A DNA stretch of 44,193 nt from Conoideocrella luteorostrata (lineage: Eukaryota > Ascomycota > Sordariomycetes > Hypocreales > Clavicipitaceae), in contig JASWJB010000343.1 in assembly GCA_032433595.1 (NCBI GenBank), positions 1-44,193 on the forward strand. The letters run 5' to 3'. This document shows positions 1 to 10,416 of this stretch, piece by piece (position 1 is the first letter of the stretch; each line of letters starts with the position of its first letter). Made by a program: the position numbers and the translations under genes. The notes under the pieces were generated by a model that searched no databases, was not told where the DNA came from, and saw only the letters and a program-made list of their open reading frames with translations.

Positions 1-759
1 AAAGAAAGAAAGTAACTATTATATAGCTTAGATAGCTATTCAGGTAATAGATTTCATCAATAACAAGCTTTAATTGCATCTGTGGTGGGCGTTCGAATTG
101 AAACGGTTAATTGACAATGTGGACGAAATGGCTCAGTTAAACTGTCCCCCGCTTGGCCGCTCTACAAAACACCGCCCCAGCCAAGACCAGCTTTAGCCCC
201 TTCGCCTACTCCCCTGGTTACGCTTCGTCCATCTTCAACTTTTTATTCATTTTGAGCGCAGGCTAGACACTTCTGATCACAATCGTGAGATTTGGCCGCC
301 AGGGCGTGTTTCGCATTACGCATTCTGTTTGGGTACTTGCTGGTGTTTTCGTTTCTTTTCGTTTTCCACTGCTGTTCACCCAGTGCTCACTTTTTTTTTT
401 CGGGTTTTTTTCTTCCCCTTTAGCCAGCGACGCCCCCCCTAACGCCCCTCTCTGTCCAACTGCCCACTGTCGGCCCGTGCAATTCTCCAGTTCCGTCCGA
501 CCTGCGGCTCTTTTTGCTCGGTAAAACCTCCTGAAGCTTTCAGTTAGCTTTTGTCATCCCAACACCATCTAGTCCTATCATCGTCATATCTTGGAGAAAG
601 CCGGCTGGGTCACAGGCTGCGTCTCCGTCCTTTCTCTACTCTACTTCTATTCGGACTTCTTCGTGGAAGTCGATAGGCGAGCAAATTGTGTCGATACTGC
701 CGCTTTCGTCAGCCACCTCCTGCGTTGCTCGTTGAAGACCGGACAATCCGCCGGCCATC
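1..759 (+). promoter_or_regulatory. Upstream region and probable 5' leader of the Nrp1-like gene
   Basis: No convincing gene is seen here. Small open frames (for example 285-524 and 591-833) are T/C-rich with no recognisable domain. The stretch from about 340 to 730 is strongly pyrimidine-rich, including a T-run near 392, which is common in promoters and leaders of highly expressed filamentous-fungal genes. It ends directly at the ATG of the next gene at 760. The transcription start cannot be placed from sequence alone. Confidence 0.45.
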
Positions 760-3047
760 ATGTCTTCCCAGCAGGCTTCCCAGCTCAACGTCGATCGTTA
801 TGTCGTGATTCATGTCGCTACAACGTGCGATGAGCATGGCGTCTATGTGACGAAGGATTCTGCTGAGGTCATTGAGCTTGGTTGGATTCTCGTTGATGCT
901 AACTCTCTCGAGGAGGTAAGAATTCCCCCACCCCGGTCTGGGCGTCGAACTGCCTATGCAGGCAATCCATCCATTTGCCCAAACCTTGAGCCATTGCTAA
1001 CGCAAATTTCCTTTATCAACAGATTACCCATGAAAGCGTCCTCGTCAAGCCTGTGAACACCCCTATCACTCCTCTATGCAGTAAGTGAAGTGATGGTTCT
1101 TATGATTTGCACCTAGCCTGGATGGCCTAATTCCCTCCTTCGTTAGGGTCGCATATGAGCCGTACCTCTTTCCACCTGCTTTGCTTCTTGTCTTCCCGTG
1201 ATTGTGTCCCACGGATCTTACGATTTTGTTCCTGTTGCTAACAATAGTGATGTTCACAGCGAGTCTAACAACCCTCACCTGGGAGCACGTTCGAAACGCG
1301 GGTACGTTTAGAGATGCTATCTCTCGATTCGATACGTTTGCCACAGAGTACTTGACGTCCAAGAGTCTGGATTTTGTTTTCGTCACTCTCGATGCCTGGG
1401 ATCTTCGTGTCCAGCTTCCCCGAGAGGCCCGCGACAAGGCCGTTGTTTTACCCCCGTATTTGCAGCACTCTCGCACATTTGATCTCAGAACTGAATACCA
1501 GCGATGGCAACAGCACCACCCGGAATCTCTACCATTTGGTCCTTCAATGCTCTCCAATATCTGTGCCGCTCTCGAGGTCGATCCTGTTCAGTCGAGTGCC
1601 CCGATCAAGCATAATCTCCCTTTTCACCTGCAAGCCTTGGCCCCGGCATCACCAAGACGGGCTATGGAAGAGGCTATCACTCTCGCCCGTGTTCTGCGAG
1701 GTTTGATTCACAAGTCACAACCTGCTCAAGACCACCCCGATGTTCTGACTCGGCCAATGGACGCCAGAGCTGATGTGCGAGCTTTCTTGTCTGAGAGAAG
1801 CAAAGTCCTTCATATGTCTGGTCTTCCTCATGATACGACTCAATCGGAGCTGGAAAGCTGGTTTACTCAGTTCGGCGGGCGACCTATTGCGTTTTGGACT
1901 CTGCGAACCCCAGAGCAACACAAACCCACAGGTACTGGCTTTGCCGTTTTCTCTTCACATGAAGAGGTGAGTTGCATCTAATCCATACCAAGATTCATCA
2001 TTGCCAAGGCTTCCATATTTTGTCAAGGTTTCATGCTCTATCTTTCTCTCATATCATACTGACACAACCGACTAGGCTGCCGAGAGTCTCTGCATGAACG
2101 GACGTGCTCTCAACGAAAAGGCCATTGAGGTTTCGCCCTCTTCCAGCCGAGTTCTAGATCGTGCTCAGGACATCCTCACCCCATTCCCCCCCAGCAAGAA
2201 CCGGCCCAGACCTGGCGACTGGACCTGCCCTTCGTGCGGCTTCTCTAACTTCCAGCGCCGAACTGCTTGTTTCCGATGTTCGTTCCCGGCTGCCGGCTCC
2301 GGCTCTGGCGCTGACGCTCCTGGAGGGTACGGTGGCTACAGCGGCGGTTATGGACCTCCTGCCATGATGCCACCTCCTCCACATGGTGGACATCACGGCC
2401 CCATGGGCCATGGTGGTGGCCGTATGGGTGGTGGTGGCGGCGGCGTCGTTCCTTTTAGAGCTGGCGATTGGAAGTGCGGCAATGAGGTTTGCGGTTATCA
2501 CAATTTCGCTAAAAATGTGTGCTGCCTTCGCTGCGGAGCCAGTCGAGCCGGCGCGGCCATTGTTGCCGACTCGGGCTATCCATCGCCAATGGACAATTCT
2601 TCCCAATATAGCATGAGCCAGGGGTCCATGGCCGGTACTCCCGGCCCCGGGCCGGGACCTTTCAATTCTGGCAACTCTTTCGGATCTGCAACTGGTTATA
2701 ATCACCAGCATTTCGGCGGTCCTCCGAGTCACTTCCTCCCATCTGGTCTCGGAGGTGGTGCCGGTGCCTATCCCAGTTCCATGAACAATCAGAGTTTCGT
2801 TTCCACTCCAGGTTCTCATTCTGCTGGGCCCTTTGACAGTAGAGCTGCGGAGGCTGCTTTCCAGTCGGCTTCTAACGGCCCCGCTTCTGCCGGCTCTGCG
2901 CCTCCAAACAACTTCTACAATAATAACAACACTGGCGAGAATGATCCTTTTGCATTCCTCTCTACTGGCATTGGTGGACTTACTGTCAGTGGCAATGACC
3001 CTCGTCAGAATGGTGGTGGCGCTCCCCCGAGCAAGTCGCCAGCGTAA
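760..3047 (+). CDS. nrp1: Nrp1-like RNA-binding protein: degenerate exonuclease fold, RRM and two RanBP2 zinc fingers
   Basis: Exons 760-915, 1023-1080, 1260-1966 and 2076-3047 join in frame to give 630 aa. Residues about 10-200 resemble the RNase T/ERI1-type exonuclease fold (VIELGWILVD strand, LTTLTWEHV segment). An RRM follows at about 252-325 (KVLHMSGLP as RNP2, TGTGFAVF as RNP1). Two RanBP2-type fingers lie near 351-380 (W-x-C-x2-C...C-x2-C) and 435-465 (W-x-C-x4-C...C-x2-C). The tail is rich in G, S, N and P, with an N-run. RRM plus two RanBP2 fingers plus a low-complexity Asn-rich tail matches yeast Nrp1, a stress-granule RNA-binding protein; filamentous orthologues carry the extra N-terminal fold. 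The usual first acidic motif D-x-E is replaced by H-V-A (residues 18-20), so nuclease activity is doubtful. Cytoplasmic mRNP function is inferred. Confidence 0.87.
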
Positions 3048-4441
3048 AAGGGCTAAGCCTTCGCAACTGTCTCTCGAGCGCCGGAGGCTTGCACGGGCTT
3101 TCCTTGGACCATTATGTTCAATGTGACGGTTGCGTATCTATCAGTGTTGACTTGTCTCAGCTCATAAAAGTAAGGACTTTGGAATGACGAACATGGAGCT
3201 CTTGACCTTGGCAAATCAAAAACATACTTCTAAAACTATACTGCTATTTTTGAAGGAAAGGGGAGGTACCGGTGCGTATTGGCTTTATTTTGTAGGACAA
3301 GGACGGAGCGCCGGACTTCTATCTCAGGCGGGATGTGGTACAATGCAAAATACACGAGTCTGGAAAGACAAAAGGGACGCACTCTATAGCTCGACTGCTC
3401 TGAGTTCGAGTTCGGTAAGGATTTGCTCGGAAACCTAATTTCTTTCGTTTTCATTTTTGTTGTTTTTTTTCTGCCGCAGCAGCGGCAGGATGGCCCGCAT
3501 CCAATATGGCAAGGGAGGGTTTGATGTGGACTTGGACTTGGACTTGTGGGACGGATTGTGGTATTTGCCGGGAATACCTTATTGTCCCGGATGGGTGCAT
3601 AGCGAAAGGGAGTGTAAGGGTATACCTTTGGCCGTGGCGTGTGGCTTTGAACATTCCAGTTTCACTCGGTGTCTGCATATATTTGTCCATCGTGGGATCT
3701 AGGTTGTGTTTTATATCGATCCGCGTCATTGGCTGGCTGTTTTCTTACTGTTTGCTCTTGATCTGTCTCTCCCTTGGTCTCGCCATGTTCCTATATGTCT
3801 GCTGGTTTTGTTTCTCATTTCTTTCGATGTTTTGTTCTCTCATTATTTCTTCATATCTTCATTTCTGTCATGTCTTACATTAGTGCTCTCACCCGTTTAC
3901 TGTCGTTCTTGCTCACAGCACCGCACAAACTAGACATTTGAAGGTTACTGTTCGTTCAAAACCAGGAGAAGGAGGCAGCAGGCAGCGCAGAGAGTGCCTA
4001 TGAAGACATAAAGGTGATAAAGCTGGCGCGGGAGGATGTCGGATCGCTTATGTATATCCGGGGCGAGGAGTCGGGGAGCTTTTGACCATGGAAATACCAA
4101 ATGACACTATTTTAAGTACATTGCAATTGTCGACACAGCTGGTCGATGTGTGTTGTGGTGAAGTGGTGAGCTGAACTATATTGTGCTAGGTGGTGATGAA
4201 GAGAGGCAAGAGTGTTTCTGTAGGAGTCGACTGAGGGTGAGGTGAAGTGTGGACTGATCTCGGTGTTCATTTGCATTAGTTTTCACATTTTACTTGTGTT
4301 GTGAGGACGTGACCTTCTTTGTTTGAAAGCAAAAATTGATGAACTACTAGCTTGATGACTATTTGTGTGCACTAGCATTTACTTTGTAGCATAAGTATCA
4401 ATTATCCGGACAAATCATGCTTTGTTTTCGGATGTAGATCC
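3048..4441. other. Convergent intergenic region (3' ends of nrp1 and the 726-aa gene)
   Basis: About 1.4 kb between two converging genes. It probably holds both 3' UTRs. Small open frames at 3457-3933 lack domains. A perfect 7-bp inverted repeat with a 4-nt loop lies at 3471-3488, just after a T-run, and a GACTTG hexamer is repeated in tandem near 3528-3546. Nothing else is recognised. Confidence 0.5.
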
Positions 4442-6622
4442 CTAGGCAGGTCCCAGCTCTGGAGCAAGTTCTTGAAGCAACTTCAGCAAGTCTTCGCTCA
4501 AAGGACCATCTGATACCTCTCCAAAGTAATCACTCAGCTCGACCAGCACTGGTTCATAATCCGTCATATTTTCTTCGTCGTCATCATCATCGCTTTCATT
4601 TTCGTAGCCTTCATCTACACCATCCTGCGGGTTCGCAGTGTCGTCCTCGTCTGTTGGCTCATATTCTCCCAAAATAACTGTCTCGCCGTCGTCGACTTCG
4701 TCTGAATCTGAGGACGCGGGTGCGGTATTTGCAGTCACTCGAGCCTCTTCTTGCGCCAGCCAGGCTTGCCAATCCCAGTCACTGTCAGTTTCTGCCTCGT
4801 GGTAATTCTCCCATGCCTGTGCTCGAAGTGTCTGTTCTTCAGAGAGCTCAACTGGGATGGTGGTAAGAGCGGCGTTGGCAAAGTCCACCCAGGCTTGTTT
4901 GTTGTTCATGTCAGGCACGGCCATTTTATCATCACCTTGAGGCTGTGGACGGACAATGTATCCTCTCCTGATCTCATCATCGAGCACAGAACCCGGCTGG
5001 TCAGTCTGCGCATGGTCCACATAGTCTGTGATATCGCCTGTCCAGGCTAAAGCTCTAAGACGATCATCTTCATCATCTTCTAGTATTTTCTGCTGCTCCG
5101 CGGAAGAGAGTTGTGCGAAACGCTTCTTGAGTGCATGTTTCTTCTGCCAATGGCCCGTGGTATCCATATGTTTTAGCGTTTCCTCTTCGTCAGATATGTA
5201 CATGTCTTGTTCTGAGGGGACGATATTCTCGCCAGTTGTGAAATCTAGATATCCCCATGTCATCATGTACATCAGGTGGTCATCGAGCTGGAGCCCTCGC
5301 GCTACGGCTTCCACGGGGATAAGCTCATCCGGGCGCTGGAGATGTTTGTCTCCCAAACCCCATCCTTCGTAGTGCCCTGTTCCAACGTACTGTATGGGAA
5401 CTCCATGGATGGTGGATTCGTTGTCGGTGCCGCCGCCGGAGACCTCCACCGGAGTATCAAAGTTGTATCGAACCTTCAGCTCTAGTATTTCGGAGAGGGT
5501 CGTGAACTTCTTCTGCATGAGAAGCTGCCACAGTGGGAAGAGCCCCTTTTGACCGAGTGTCACGTGAAGCAGTTCATTCGAAAAGGGTCCATAGATAGGA
5601 TCGTTGAACATCATAGATAGCTTCATGAAGAGCAGCTGTGCATTGTACAGATGCTCATCCGTCCAGAGTTGACGGTTGCGGAGGAGAGCATGCCTCTGCC
5701 CTGTGGTAGGTATGTCCATGAGTAGCCAAAGTCTCAACAGGGTATGGTGCATCGACTTGGGCATAAGGAAACCATTCCTAGCCATAATCGCAATGATCTG
5801 TCTGCAGCATCGGTCCCTTACTAAAACAAGCTGCAGGTATCGGAGTCCAGGGACCGTACGAACCTGTCGCATGAGGCCGGGGTTGTTGGTCTGCATCTCG
5901 GTCCCCTCGTACTGCAGTCCCCACGTCCGACCACCAGGGTCAGGAACCAGAAGCTTACGGTAGAGCTTGAATTTGAAAACCCTCCCTGCCTCGGGTGCTC
6001 GGTCGGCGATCCACATGCGTATACTAGAAAGGAGATGCTCGTTGATCGCAGCGTGGAACATCTTGCTCGTGGCGTATAGCGTGACTAGGTCCTCCGGACG
6101 GAGCTGTTTGCCCAACTCCACGGCGATTTCGACCCGCGTACATAACGCAGTAATGATATCCCGATGATGGTGCTTGAGACTGAGCGTTGTAAACCCAGTT
6201 TGCAGGTTATATGGACACTCTTTTCCAAAATAATGCTCCAGGCCGTCGTCGTCGAATTTGAATCGCTTGGTTGGCATACCATCCTGCTCCTCCTCAAGAA
6301 CCTCGGGCTCGACCACCGGCACAGGCATACCACCCCCAGGCCCGCGGTTGAGGAGGTGTATATTTGCTTCCATGTCGTCGATGATGGAAATGCCTTGCTT
6401 TCTGACTTCGGGGCTGATGGCCTTTTCGCGCTCCACTTCCTCGGTGGCGTAATCCTTGATGGCTTCGGCGATCTGCTCTAGCGTGACGGGTTGGTTGGAT
6501 TCATTGTGTAGGTCGCGGAGCTTGTCGAGTGCGAGGTGTGTGAATATGGCGGCTTGTTGCGTGTTGAAGCCGTAGGCTCTGGCGTTGCGTTTGATGGCAT
6601 CGGGGTTGAATGGCAATGCCAT
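4442..6622 (-). CDS. Conserved-looking fungal protein of unknown function, possible F-box, acidic C-terminus
   Basis: A single uninterrupted exon encodes 726 aa, opening MALPFNPDAIKRNARAYGFN. I do not recognise a named family. Residues 1-90 are helical and charged. Residues about 172-205 (LRPEDLVTLYATSKMFHAAINEHL and onward) have the Leu/Pro and Leu spacing of an F-box-like helix bundle, which is a weak match. The middle (about 210-470) has repeated aromatic/Leu helices and looks folded. Residues about 470-600 hold DDHLMYMMTWGYLDF and charged helices. From about 640 the chain is very acidic (runs of D/E) and ends in a short amphipathic Leu-rich helix. There is no signal peptide and no transmembrane segment. 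Length, codon-like composition and lack of stops make it clearly a real gene. A ubiquitin-ligase adaptor role is only a guess. Confidence 0.82.
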   Translation of the reverse strand: MALPFNPDAIKRNARAYGFNTQQAAIFTHLALDKLRDLHNESNQPVTLEQIAEAIKDYATEEVEREKAISPEVRKQGISIIDDMEANIHLLNRGPGGGMPVPVVEPEVLEEEQDGMPTKRFKFDDDGLEHYFGKECPYNLQTGFTTLSLKHHHRDIITALCTRVEIAVELGKQLRPEDLVTLYATSKMFHAAINEHLLSSIRMWIADRAPEAGRVFKFKLYRKLLVPDPGGRTWGLQYEGTEMQTNNPGLMRQVRTVPGLRYLQLVLVRDRCCRQIIAIMARNGFLMPKSMHHTLLRLWLLMDIPTTGQRHALLRNRQLWTDEHLYNAQLLFMKLSMMFNDPIYGPFSNELLHVTLGQKGLFPLWQLLMQKKFTTLSEILELKVRYNFDTPVEVSGGGTDNESTIHGVPIQYVGTGHYEGWGLGDKHLQRPDELIPVEAVARGLQLDDHLMYMMTWGYLDFTTGENIVPSEQDMYISDEEETLKHMDTTGHWQKKHALKKRFAQLSSAEQQKILEDDEDDRLRALAWTGDITDYVDHAQTDQPGSVLDDEIRRGYIVRPQPQGDDKMAVPDMNNKQAWVDFANAALTTIPVELSEEQTLRAQAWENYHEAETDSDWDWQAWLAQEEARVTANTAPASSDSDEVDDGETVILGEYEPTDEDDTANPQDGVDEGYENESDDDDDEENMTDYEPVLVELSDYFGEVSDGPLSEDLLKLLQELAPELGPA

Positions 6623-7132
6623 TGTGAGGCTATGACGCTTACGGACTAAAGGGCCGGGTTGAAAAAATGGTGTTTGTCAGATAATTCAAGTAGACTGGAG
6701 AAACTGATTTGTCTAGACATGGAGATAATGCAACTGAAAATGGGAGTGTAAAGAATAGGGCTAGGGTTGAGTTGTGGTCGTCTCTGGTCCAGCGTCAGCT
6801 GCTTAAATCATGTGGATTCACTTTCTGCTCACTTTTAAGCTTATGATGTTTGTGTTGAACCACGTGCGTTTCGTGCTGCCAAAAACATGATAGACTCACT
6901 GACAGCTGTCAGTCACTTAACGGATAATGTGTCACAAAACAATTCTTGCAGTTAGATGTGCAAGCAGCCCGCAGTAAACTCAAGTTGTCTACCTCATGGA
7001 CTCCTTTTGCCAAGCCCAGATTCATCGATTTGCGTCCCTGTCCGCTCTATGAGCCCGGTCCATCATGATTCTCTTTGTCTCCTCATCCTATGAAGACCGA
7101 CCTTTCCTCGCTTCCACGAACTTCCACCTCAT
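6623..7132. other. Intergenic region between hat2 and the 726-aa gene
   Basis: About 510 bp upstream of the 726-aa gene (minus strand) and downstream of hat2. It contains the promoter of the former. Inverted repeats such as ACAGCTGT near 6902-6909 are visible, but no gene or recognised operator is supported. Confidence 0.4.
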
Positions 7133-8788
7133 CTATCGGTCGAGCTCGTCAACGGGAAGCTCTCCATCATCTTTGCCGCAGATAGTCTCGGCCACTTTCC
7201 AAATCTGTAGGAGATTATCTTCGGCGGCGCTGGCAACCAGCCAGGGCTCGTTGGGGTTCCAGCTGAAGTCAGCCAAGTGGTTGGTATGTCCACCATGCAT
7301 AAAGAGTCTATGGATCCAGGGTTAGCTTGCACTTCAGATTTAAGGATTGACTTCACGCACAGTTCGGGAGGGCCATCATCTTGGTCATCAGGTAGTTGCT
7401 CCTCGCCAACTCGAGACAAATCCCAGAAAACGATTCTTCTGTCGTAGCTGCCACTGGCTAAGATGCCAGCCTCAGATGGGTGCCATGAAAGAGACGTCAC
7501 TGCATCGCAATGTCCCTCGAGAGTGTGAACCTTCTCCTTAACGTTTCGTAGATCCCAGATACCAACAGTCTTATCAGCAGATGCAGTAGCAACAATGACT
7601 TCTGAGTTTGGGTTGAACGCGAGGGCGTTGATGGCATCCAGATGGCCACGCGCTGCGACAAGGACTGCAGCAGAAGTGCTCTCTTGCCGGATATCTACAA
7701 TCTGAAGCGTTTGATCGTCTGACACAGATCCGATGAAATTTTTAGAGATGGGGTGATACTGAACGTCGTTTACGACTTGCGTATGATGTGTATAACGACG
7801 CCAGGGCTTGAGGATCTTCGTATCAGCCTCAAGCGTTCTGAGGTCCCTATGAAAAATGCCATCTTCTCAGCCAAGATTGATCACCAGTAACTCAAATTAA
7901 CAATAGTTTACGTACCACAGGCACATTGTCTTATCTTCGCTACCGGAAGCTAGGCATCCAGCCTCATGGGGGCTCCAATTAAGACCAAAGCCCTCCGATT
8001 TGTGCCCTACCAGCTCAATCTGGGCGTTGACCTTGCCAAGAGAGGTAGGCTGGAGAGGGTGCTTGGTGCGGTCAAAGATGAGAATCTTTCCATCTACGCA
8101 CAGTGTTGCAATAATGTCAGGGTTCTGAGGCTGATAGCGAGCCTTGTTCACCTCGCCAGGATGTTCCATTTTCTGGACAATGTCACATTTAATGGCAGCA
8201 ATATCGATCGACTTTCCGTATCCACCAATCTCTCCTCTGTCGTCGTCATAATTCTCGGGATTTGGGGCAACAGCCTTGGGGATTTGAATGTGGGCAATTT
8301 GCAGGAAATTGGTGCTCTCATCGGATGTGTGAGTGCCCAGCAAGAGTCGATGCAGTCGATAGTTTTTGTCCTCGGGTTCTTTAACGTCAGGGAACCACTG
8401 GACGGTTAACGTGGGCCAAGTCAAGGCCGTGCTGATGGCTGTTAGACTACCAAGAGAGATGAGCGTCGAAAAATCTGCATTCTCGTTACATACCCCAAAA
8501 TCATATCATACAGGAAAGGGCTGTTCTTCTTCCAGGTCTTGTACTCTGCAGATGACAAGGAGTCAACATCCTCGTGCGCTTCCTTTTATGCTCGCCGTGA
8601 TTGATAGTACATACCCTCGTTGATGAGGCGTTCGACCTGATCATCATCCTCCTCGTGGGTCATATCAACTAGGCCATGTGCAGGTCAGCAATTAGCGACA
8701 GTTCGGGGGCATATTGCCGAAATCGACTTCCTGCCGCATGTCGGAGCTTACCATCAAAATCAGGGTCTGAAGCTTGCGCTGGAGCCAT
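7133..8788 (-). CDS. hat2: Hat2/RbAp46-48 family WD40 histone chaperone
   Basis: Six exons on the minus strand: 8788-8752, 8668-8615, 8545-8494, 8431-7916, 7846-7361 and 7307-7133, closing in frame at 439 aa. The N-terminal helix (NEEYKTWKKNSPFLYD) and the strand ALTWPTLTVQW are signatures of the RbAp46/48 (Msi1/Hat2/Caf1) family and form the H4-binding site. At least six WD repeats follow, with GH...WD dipeptides, for example GHKSEGFGLNWSPHEAGCLA and GHCDAVTSLSWHPSEAGILA. The PPEL acidic loop and the C-terminal GGHTNHLADFSWNPNEPW are also family hallmarks. In yeast Hat2 partners Hat1 in acetylating newly made histone H4; the family also serves CAF-1 and Rpd3 complexes, so assignment to Hat2 rather than the Msi1 branch rests on overall resemblance. 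The start is the ATG at 8788, giving MAPAQASDPDFD. Confidence 0.93.
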
Positions 8789-9041
8789 TGTGGGCAAATA
8801 CTGCTAATCGAGAAGCTACAAAGACGAATAAATAGATGAGACGTCGCTTCAAAGCTTTGAAATGTGAGGGTTCGGCAGAAATTGTGGCAATGATGAGCTT
8901 GCAGTTGTGCCTGGTTAGAAGATCTGAAATTATGAACGAGGTTGCACGCGTCGCGCGTAAAGTGAGAGACAAAAAGGTGGGAGGCGGCGAGCATATTGCA
9001 GCGGGTCAATGTGGGGAGGCAAACAGCACGGCAACTTAGTA

Positions 9042-9318
9042 AGCATTTTCGTTGCACTCTTACTACCCCAACAGTCTTCAACTCCAGGTTCTCATGCCAG
9101 TCCACAATGGCAGTCTCAACCCCTTCTAATTCATGCATGGCTTCCTCCACTCTTTCGTGGAAAGACTCGTCGCCAATCTCGCGACCCTCTTTGGTGGTGA
9201 AAGCTCTATGCTTGTTATTCCGGGAGTACGATTTCCCATCTAATCTCCTTGGTTCCCATCCAGCCGACGTGTTTATTGCGTGGTTTTGTGATTGTAAATT
9301 CTCTGGCTGCTGGCTCAT
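9042..9318 (-). CDS. Possible small hypothetical protein upstream of hat2 (uncertain)
   Basis: A minus-strand frame from the ATG at 9318 reads MSQQPENLQSQNHAINTS and continues with a charged segment (KEGREIGDESFHERVEEAMHELEGVE) that looks like real coding sequence and could form an amphipathic helix. The frame stays open past 9042 into the hat2 leader and on to 8692, where it would overlap hat2, so the true 3' end is probably behind an intron (a GTAAGA at about 9063 and a TTACTAAG near 9040 are candidates). No family is recognised. It could also be leader sequence of hat2. Confidence 0.3.
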
Positions 9319-10416
9319 GATAATGAAAATTTCTGGTACGGGAAAACAGCCGGACAAATTCTCCCACAACCGCCTGATATCTTCGGTCTGAATGAGTGCC
9401 TCAGGTTGGCAAATCGGGTGATGAAACCACTAGTACTAAAGAACTTGCTGCTGATCTATTCTGTCTGCGCAAAAGTTTCTTGGCGCTCACGTCCGAATCT
9501 CTCCACAGGTTGAGGGGAATATATAAAACATCCCTGTCTAAATCGAAAGGTCATCTAAATATGCGGTGCGGAGTTCCTTCCTTTGGCTTACGTAGTCCCT
9601 GCCGGTCGAATGCCCGCCACTGTATGTGGTGTCACAAGAGATAGCATTGACCAGGCCACATAGTGTGTGACTCGTTTGCTGGACCTCATTTGTAGAAATC
9701 ACTTCCACCAAAGTGTCGTTACCCATATTAAGTGCGGCTTTTTCTTCGTTTTTCTCCCTCGTCCACCTACGTCAACAAGGTAGCATCGAACCATAAAAGA
9801 GAATTGGTCAATGGCCCCGTTATTGAACCCAGCAGCGAGTTGACTAGGTGTCACCAAATTTGTCCCGTTATCTTGTCTAATCAGTTTATCTGATCACATC
9901 AAGATAATCTCTCTATCTCCAAAATCCGTCAACTCGGTCTTTTCTCAGTCGAAACGATATCAAGGACAATAATGCCAAGGGCAAATGAAATTTGCTTCTC
10001 AATTGTAGCAGCGGCACAGAAACGTTGATTCGGCAAATTCCCGAGACGAGCATACATCAGCATTGGAAGCGATCGGAACGAAATGGGCCCATCGAGGCAG
10101 TGTCGGCAGGGCGTGCCGTGAGAATCCACATCATCGGTCAGACCAAGTGATTTGGAATGCCAATTTGGACGGTATGCAGGAGATCCTTTAGATAAGACCA
10201 GGCTGAAAAGGGCCACTTAATGGCGCATGTGGATAGCGTTATTCAGCTGGACAGATTGATATTCCCGATTGACAATCTCGAATTCTTGATCTGTAGGGTT
10301 GCAATACGTTTCTCTTCGATTATCAAGAGTATAAATTCTTCGAGGAACTATGTTCTATGCATGTCTTTATCCAGCAGCTCTGAAAACATAATACGCGTCC
10401 ACGAAACGAGGTAATC
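9319..10416 (+). promoter_or_regulatory. Upstream region of the siderophore transporter
   Basis: About 1.1 kb without a convincing gene. Open frames at 9396-9644 and 9929-10216 show no domain. The notable content is a cluster of GATA motifs at 9868-9918 (separate entry). The remainder is AT-leaning promoter-like sequence leading to the ATG at 10417. Confidence 0.5.
9868..9918 (+). promoter_or_regulatory. Cluster of GATA-factor sites including an exact ATCWGATAA-type site
   Basis: Within 51 bp there are TTATCT at 9868-9873, TTATCTGAT at 9886-9894 (reverse complement ATCAGATAA), AGATAA at 9902-9907 and TATCT at 9914-9918. ATCWGATAA is the published extended target of the fungal iron-sensing GATA repressors (SreA/Sre1/Urbs1). 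The cluster lies about 520 bp upstream of a siderophore-transporter ATG, so iron repression of that gene is a reasonable inference. Confidence 0.6.

Noticed and set aside
285..833. Two overlapping open frames upstream of nrp1
   Set aside because: Their composition follows the pyrimidine-rich leader (Phe, Ser, Leu runs); there is no domain, and the second overlaps the real start.
2154..2819. Long minus-strand frame opposite the zinc-finger exon of nrp1
   Set aside because: It mirrors the GC-rich, Gly-rich coding exon; it has no domain and the plus strand is clearly coding.
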